Shown one piece after another: positions 60,025-64,000 of a stretch of 64,000 bases of DNA. The translations under genes and the position numbers were made by a program. Source of the DNA: Bradyrhizobium daqingense (GTDB lineage Bacteria; Pseudomonadota; Alphaproteobacteria; Rhizobiales; Xanthobacteraceae); NCBI RefSeq assembly GCF_021044685.1, contig NZ_CP088014.1, positions 124,001 through 188,000 on the forward strand, written 5' to 3'. Numbering within the stretch: position 1 is the stretch's first letter; every line of letters begins with the position of its first letter. A model generated the notes under the pieces. That model did no database searches. It saw only the letters and a program-made list of their open reading frames with translations, and was not told where the DNA came from.

Positions 60025-60636
60025 ATGAAACTCACCTTCTCCCCCGCCTCGCCTTTTGCCCGCAAGGTGCGCATCGCCGCGATCGAGCTCGGACTGATCG
60101 ACAAGATCGAGCTCGTGCCCGCAACCGTCGCGCCTGGCACGGCCAACGAGGACTATTCGAAGATCACGCCGCTGAAGAAGCTGCCGGTGCTGATCACCAA
60201 TGACGGCGACGTCATTTTGGATTCCTACGTCATCGTCGAATATCTCAACGAGCTCGCCGGCGGCAGCCTGGTGCCGGATTACGGCCCGCGGCGCTGGAAG
60301 GCCAAGACCAACCACTCGCTGATCAACGGCATGCTCGATTCCATGCTGCTGTGCCGCTACGAGAAGATGGTGCGGCCGCAGGGCCTGCAATGGCAGGCCT
60401 GGTCGGACGACCACTGGAACAGGGCCTGGACCGGCATGGCGCGCTTCGAGAACATGCCGGAGGTGCTGAACGGCCCGTTCGACATCTCGCAGATCGGCCT
60501 CGTCTGCGTGCTCGGCTATGCCGACTTCCGTTTCGCCGATTGCGGCTGGCGCAAGGCCTATCCGAAGCTCGACGCCTTCCATCAGAAGATGCTGGAGCGG
60601 CCCTCGGTCAAGATCTCGGTGCCTCCAGCCGCATAA
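60025..60636 (+). CDS. Glutathione S-transferase
   Basis: This 203-residue protein opens MKLTFSPASPFARKVRIAAIELGL, with the cis-Pro region KLPVLITNDGDVILDSYVIVEYL; a helical C-terminal domain follows. The SPFARKV string is typical of bacterial beta/zeta-like GSTs used in isomerisation or thioether cleavage in catabolic gene sets. It lies 14 bases before the second MBL gene on the same strand, which implies co-transcription. The pairing with FAH-family and MBL enzymes recalls maleylacetoacetate/FAH-type modules, though a specific pathway is not proven. Confidence 0.85.
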   Translation: MKLTFSPASPFARKVRIAAIELGLIDKIELVPATVAPGTANEDYSKITPLKKLPVLITNDGDVILDSYVIVEYLNELAGGSLVPDYGPRRWKAKTNHSLINGMLDSMLLCRYEKMVRPQGLQWQAWSDDHWNRAWTGMARFENMPEVLNGPFDISQIGLVCVLGYADFRFADCGWRKAYPKLDAFHQKMLERPSVKISVPPAA

Positions 60637-60650
60637 CAGCGGAGTTCCTC

Positions 60651-61520
60651 ATGAGCCTCAAGTTCTCGGTCGGCGATCTCACCATCCATCGCGTCATCGA
60701 GCAGGAAACCTCGTTCGTCCCGGCGCTGGAGATGCTGCCGGGACTGACACCGGAAGTGCTGGCCGAGAATCGGGCCTGGATGCGTGAGGCAAAGGCGCTG
60801 GACGAGCAGGACGTGCTGCTGCTGTGCTTCCAGTCTTACGTGGTGAAGACGCCGCACCACACCATTTTGATCGACAGCTGCATCGGCAACGACAAGCCGC
60901 GGCCGCAGCGGCCGAAATGGAACATGAAGACCGACGACACCTATTTAACCGGCCTCAAGGCCGCAGGGTTCTCGGTCGATGACATCGACTTCGTGATGTG
61001 CACGCATTTGCATGTCGACCATGTCGGCTGGAACACGCGGCTGGAAAACGGCCGCTGGGTGCCGACCTTCCCCAAGGCGCGTTATCTGTTCGCCAAGCAG
61101 GAGTTCGATCACTGGTTTGCGCAGAACGCGAAGGCGGAGGTGCCGCCGTTCGCGGACAGCGTGCTGCCGGTGGTTGAGGCCAAGCGTCATGAGCTCGTCG
61201 GCAACGATCACCAGATTGGCGACCACGTCCGCATCCTGCCGACCCCCGGCCACACGCCGGGCCATATCGCCATCACGATGGGCCGTGGCAAGGACGATGC
61301 GGTGTTCTCCGGCGATCTCATGCATTCGCCGCTTCAGACGCTCTATCCGGAGCTGTCGATCAAGTTCGACGTCGATCCGGCCGCGGCAGCGAGAACCCGC
61401 CGCAGTTTTCTCGAGCGCTATTGCGACACCGACACGCTGTGCTGCACCGCGCATTTCCCCTCGCCGTCGGTCGGGAAGATCAAGCGCAAGGGCAACGCAT
61501 TCCTCTGCGCGGCGGTGTAG
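60651..61520 (+). CDS. Metallo-beta-lactamase-fold hydrolase, paralogue B
   Basis: This 289-residue enzyme has metal-binding motif THLHVDHVGWNTRLENGRW (about residue 120), TPGHTPGHIAI (about 202), SGDLMHSP (about 222) and the C-terminal CTAHFPSPSVGKIKRKG. It has the same architecture as the gene at 58104 and identical flanks around the first motif. It is 14 bases downstream of the GST gene, with GGAGTTCCTC before the ATG. Duplicated MBL genes around FAH and GST genes suggest two related hydrolytic steps or two substrate variants. Confidence 0.86.
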   Translation: MSLKFSVGDLTIHRVIEQETSFVPALEMLPGLTPEVLAENRAWMREAKALDEQDVLLLCFQSYVVKTPHHTILIDSCIGNDKPRPQRPKWNMKTDDTYLTGLKAAGFSVDDIDFVMCTHLHVDHVGWNTRLENGRWVPTFPKARYLFAKQEFDHWFAQNAKAEVPPFADSVLPVVEAKRHELVGNDHQIGDHVRILPTPGHTPGHIAITMGRGKDDAVFSGDLMHSPLQTLYPELSIKFDVDPAAAARTRRSFLERYCDTDTLCCTAHFPSPSVGKIKRKGNAFLCAAV

Positions 61521-61545
61521 CCCACGCGATCTTCCTGTTTCCTGC

Positions 61546-61636
61546 CGTCATGCCCGGGCTTGTCCCGGGCATCCACGTTCTTACAATCTATCGGTCACCA
61601 AGAACGCGGATGGCCGGGACGAGCCCGGCCATGACG
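61546..61636. repeat. Palindromic intergenic repeat, family A
   Basis: CGTCATGCCCGGGCTTGTCC.. and ..GGATGGCCGGGACGAGCCCGGCCATGACG. Its right end touches the GAGGA ribosome-binding site of the next gene (ATG at 61647). Confidence 0.8.
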
Positions 61637-61646
61637 AGGAAACATT

Positions 61647-62795
61647 ATGACCGATCTCCCCGAAGTCCCCCTGCCCGCCGACATTCGCTCGCGCTATGTC
61701 GACGGCATCAACGGCTTGCGGATGCATGTGCTGGAGGCGGGCTTCGAGACCAAGGGGCGCCCGTGCATCCTCCTGCTGCACGGCTTTCCCGAGCTCGCCT
61801 TCTCCTGGCGCAAGGTGATGCCGGCACTCGCCGCCGCCGGCTATCACGTGATCGCGCCGGACCAGCGCGGCTATGGCCGTACGACGGGATGGAGCGCGGA
61901 CTACGACGGCGATCTCACACCCTTCTCACTCTTAAACATGGTGCGCGATGCGCTCGCCCTGGTGTCGGCGTTCGGCTACAGGCAGGTCGATCTGGCTGGG
62001 CATGATTTCGGTAGCCCGGTCGCGGCCTGGTGCGCACTGATCCGGCCCGACGTGTTTCGTTCGCTGACGCTGATGAGCGCGCCATTCGGCGGCGCGCCGG
62101 CGTTGCCGTTCGACACGGTCGACCGTCCGTCGAAGCCCGCGGTGGAAGATCCCGTTCATCGCGAGCTCGCCGCGCTGCCGCGTCCGCGAAAGCACTATCA
62201 ATGGTACTATTCGACACGTCAGGCCAATGCCGACATGCAGCAGGCCCCGCAGGGCCTGCATGATTTCCTGCGCGCCTATTATCATCACAAGAGCGCCGAC
62301 TGGACCGACAACAAGCCTTATCCGCTGAAGTCATGGTCCGCAGGCGAGCTGGCAAAACTGCCGACCTACTACGTGATGGACCTGAATGAGACCATGGCCG
62401 ATACGGTCGCCAAGGAGATGCCCTCGCCCGCTGCGATCGTCGCCAATCAATGGCTGCCGGACAGCGATCTCGCCTATTACGCCGCCGAATATGGCCGCAC
62501 CGGATTCCAGGGCGGGCTGCAATGGTATCGCTACGGCACGTCGGGCATGCTCAACAACGAGATGCAATTGTTCGCCGGACGGAGCATCGACGTGCCCTCC
62601 TGCTTCATCTCGGGCAAGCAGGATTGGGGCACCTATCAACGCCCAGGCGCGTTCGCAGCAATGCAGGGACGCGGCTGCACGAAGATGCTCGGATGCCATC
62701 TCGTCGACGGCGCCGGTCATTGGGTGCAGCAGGAACAGCCGGCCGAGGTGAGCCGGTTGCTGCTGGCGTTTCTCGCCAGGGCTCGCACCGGCTGA
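61647..62795 (+). CDS. Alpha/beta hydrolase, epoxide hydrolase-like
   Basis: This 382-residue alpha/beta hydrolase has the oxyanion motif LLHGFPELAFSW (about residue 48) and a nucleophile elbow GHDFGSPVAAW (about 114), in which an aspartate replaces the usual serine, as in epoxide hydrolases and dehalogenases. The late histidine lies in VDGAGHWVQQEQPAEV. A long cap region (about 150-260) contains tyrosines that could activate the epoxide (YQWYYSTRQAN, PTYYVMDLNE). The ribosome-binding site lies at the right edge of the family A repeat. The substrate is unknown. Confidence 0.84.
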   Translation: MTDLPEVPLPADIRSRYVDGINGLRMHVLEAGFETKGRPCILLLHGFPELAFSWRKVMPALAAAGYHVIAPDQRGYGRTTGWSADYDGDLTPFSLLNMVRDALALVSAFGYRQVDLAGHDFGSPVAAWCALIRPDVFRSLTLMSAPFGGAPALPFDTVDRPSKPAVEDPVHRELAALPRPRKHYQWYYSTRQANADMQQAPQGLHDFLRAYYHHKSADWTDNKPYPLKSWSAGELAKLPTYYVMDLNETMADTVAKEMPSPAAIVANQWLPDSDLAYYAAEYGRTGFQGGLQWYRYGTSGMLNNEMQLFAGRSIDVPSCFISGKQDWGTYQRPGAFAAMQGRGCTKMLGCHLVDGAGHWVQQEQPAEVSRLLLAFLARARTG

Positions 62796-62822
62796 TTTGA
62801 CCGGGGAACCAGGGCAGCCTAT

Positions 62823-62843
62823 AGTTTAGAATAATTCTAAACT
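62823..62843. promoter_or_regulatory. Iron control element (Irr-binding ICE) upstream of mbfA
   Basis: AGTTTAGAAT-A-ATTCTAAACT is a perfect 10-bp inverted repeat ending 15 bases before the GTG start. It contains the ICE pattern TTTAGAA-NNN-TTCTAAA bound by Irr in Bradyrhizobium, where Irr represses mbfA under iron limitation. Confidence 0.85.
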
Positions 62844-62858
62844 CATGCCAGGGCCGCC

Positions 62859-63830
62859 GTGAAGAGTTTTTCCGAGCTGACCGAGCGCGAGGTGCTTGCG
62901 GTCGCGATCTCCTCCGAGGAGGAGGACAGCCGCATCTACATGACCTTCGCCGAAGATCTGCGGGAGCGTTATCCGGACACAGCCAGGATTTTCGAGCAGA
63001 TGGCCGAGGAGGAGCGCGGCCATCGGCATCGCCTCCTCCAGCTTTATGAGGAGCGTTTTGGCGCGCATCTGCCGCCGATCCGCCGCGAGGATGTCAAAGG
63101 CTTCCTGCGCCGGCGCCCGATCTGGCTGACCAAGAACCTGCCGCTCGACACCATCCGGAAAGAGGTCGAGACCATGGAGCTCGAGGCCGAGCGCTTCTAC
63201 GCGCGCGCCGCCGAGCAGGCCGAGGATGTCGGCGTGCGCCGCCTGCTCGGCGATCTCGCCGAGGAAGAGAAGCATCACGAGCACCGCGCCACAGAGCTTA
63301 CTGACGAGATCCTGAAGCCGGACGTGCGCGCCGAGGAAGACCGCACGCGGCGCCGGATGTTCGTGCTGCAATATGTGCAGCCCGGCCTCGCCGGCCTGAT
63401 GGACGGATCGGTCTCGACGCTGGCGCCGCTGTTCGCCGCCGCCTTCGCCACGCACCAGAACTGGCAGACCTTCCTGGTGGGCCTTGCCGCCTCGATCGGC
63501 GCCGGCATCAGCATGGGCTTTGCGGAGGCGCTGTCCGACGATGGTTCGCTCACCGGGCGCGGCTCGCCCTGGCTGCGCGGCCTCACCTGCGGTGCGATGA
63601 CCACGCTCGGCGGTCTCGGTCACACCGCGCCTTATCTGGTACCCGACACCTGGCCCAACGCATTCTGGATCGCGACCGCAATCGCCTGCGTCGTCGTGTT
63701 CTTCGAGTTGTGGGCGATCGCCTTCATCCGCTCTCGCTACATGGACACGCCGTTCCTCCAGGCCGCGTTCCAGATCGTGCTCGGCGGCGCCATCGTGCTG
63801 GCGGTGGGGATCGTGATCGGGGCGGCGTAA
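62859..63830 (+). CDS. mbfA: Membrane-bound ferritin MbfA (iron exporter)
   Basis: This 323-residue protein has two parts. An N-terminal ferritin-like four-helix domain (about residues 1-165) carries metal ligands in [22 protein letters not shown] and [12 protein letters not shown]-terminal domain related to VIT1/CCC1 (about 170-323) has at least three hydrophobic spans ([54 protein letters not shown]). The start is a GTG at 62859. In B. japonicum the protein exports iron and protects against peroxide and acid stress. The ICE element just upstream predicts Irr control. Confidence 0.92.
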   Translation: MKSFSELTEREVLAVAISSEEEDSRIYMTFAEDLRERYPDTARIFEQMAEEERGHRHRLLQLYEERFGAHLPPIRREDVKGFLRRRPIWLTKNLPLDTIRKEVETMELEAERFYARAAEQAEDVGVRRLLGDLAEEEKHHEHRATELTDEILKPDVRAEEDRTRRRMFVLQYVQPGLAGLMDGSVSTLAPLFAAAFATHQNWQTFLVGLAASIGAGISMGFAEALSDDGSLTGRGSPWLRGLTCGAMTTLGGLGHTAPYLVPDTWPNAFWIATAIACVVVFFELWAIAFIRSRYMDTPFLQAAFQIVLGGAIVLAVGIVIGAA

Positions 63831-63835
63831 CTCGC

Positions 63836-63957
63836 TGTCATGCCCCGCGAAGGCGGGGCATCCAGTACACGCCGCGACGTGTCGGTTCGATCACGACCGT
63901 GTCGGAAGACTGAATCGCCCGCCCCAGTGCGCAATTGCGCAGAGCCGGGCGATGACA
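63836..63957. repeat. Palindromic intergenic repeat, GTCAT...ATGAC type
   Basis: CTGTCATGCCCCGCGAAGGCGGGGCAT begins just after mbfA, and CGCAATTGCG..CCGGGCGATGACAG closes it. The ends CTGTCAT and ATGACAG are complementary, as in families A and B, but the interior differs. Confidence 0.65.
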
Positions 63958-64000
63958 GCTCGTGACATATCAATCGCCATCAAACACCCGTTGCAGCTCT

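Overview
The window looks like chromosome of a Bradyrhizobium or close relative (Nitrobacteraceae, Alphaproteobacteria). The reasons are high-GC coding DNA with long antisense shadow frames, an alphaproteobacterial initiator tRNA, an MbfA-type ferritin gene behind an Irr-like iron control element, a cou/tar-like aromatic locus resembling that of Rhodopseudomonas palustris, and many palindromic intergenic repeats. I see no transposase, prophage, CRISPR array or defence island. It is mostly a catabolic and transport region.

Layout. (1) 1-12.3 kb: the 5' part of a FadB/FadJ-like gene, a divergent IclR regulator, a complete branched-chain-amino-acid-type (HAAT) ABC transporter, then four consecutive paralogous binding-protein genes, and a glycerate kinase. 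(2) 12.4-29.7 kb: a MarR regulator; an ABC permease/ATPase set with a fused permease-ATPase and no adjacent binding protein; a flavin-reductase-like gene with a LysR regulator; a thioesterase; pobA; a TRAP transporter with a DUF3237 gene; and an operon for hydroxycinnamate-type acids (hydratase, feruloyl-CoA-synthase-like ligase, SDR, 4-hydroxybenzoyl-CoA-type thioesterase, CouP-like binding protein). A shared 18-bp motif sits in front of the MarR/ABC, pobA and ligase units, so I read this block as one regulon that imports lignin-derived phenylpropanoids and funnels them through 4-hydroxybenzoate. pobA carries an in-frame stop just before its last 18 codons, which removes the catalytic C-terminal tyrosine.

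(3) 29.9-45.1 kb: mixed genes: two GSTs each near a WYL-type regulator with its own inverted-repeat operator, a membrane-anchored TAXI-type protein, a crotonase, a desaturase, a MetX-like hydrolase, an MFS transporter, a porin-like beta-barrel and an AraC regulator. (4) 45.1-50.0 kb: GntR/FCD regulator, acyl-CoA ligase and oxidoreductase, divergent from an orphan ABC binding protein, with a matching FCD operator at each end of the spacer. (5) 50.1-53.1 kb: a zinc-ribbon/adenylate-cyclase/ATPase/TPR signalling gene broken by a one-base frameshift. (6) 53.4-64 kb: a hypothetical gene, initiator tRNA, two SDRs, a CvpA-like gene, DUF3775, and a run of hydrolase genes (two related metallo-beta-lactamase-fold enzymes, a fumarylacetoacetase-family enzyme, a GST, an epoxide-hydrolase-like enzyme), ending in mbfA.

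Nearly every larger intergenic gap holds a palindromic repeat. Several unrelated-looking families share the same design: outer ends GTCAT...ATGAC or GTCGT...ACGAC enclosing two hairpins.
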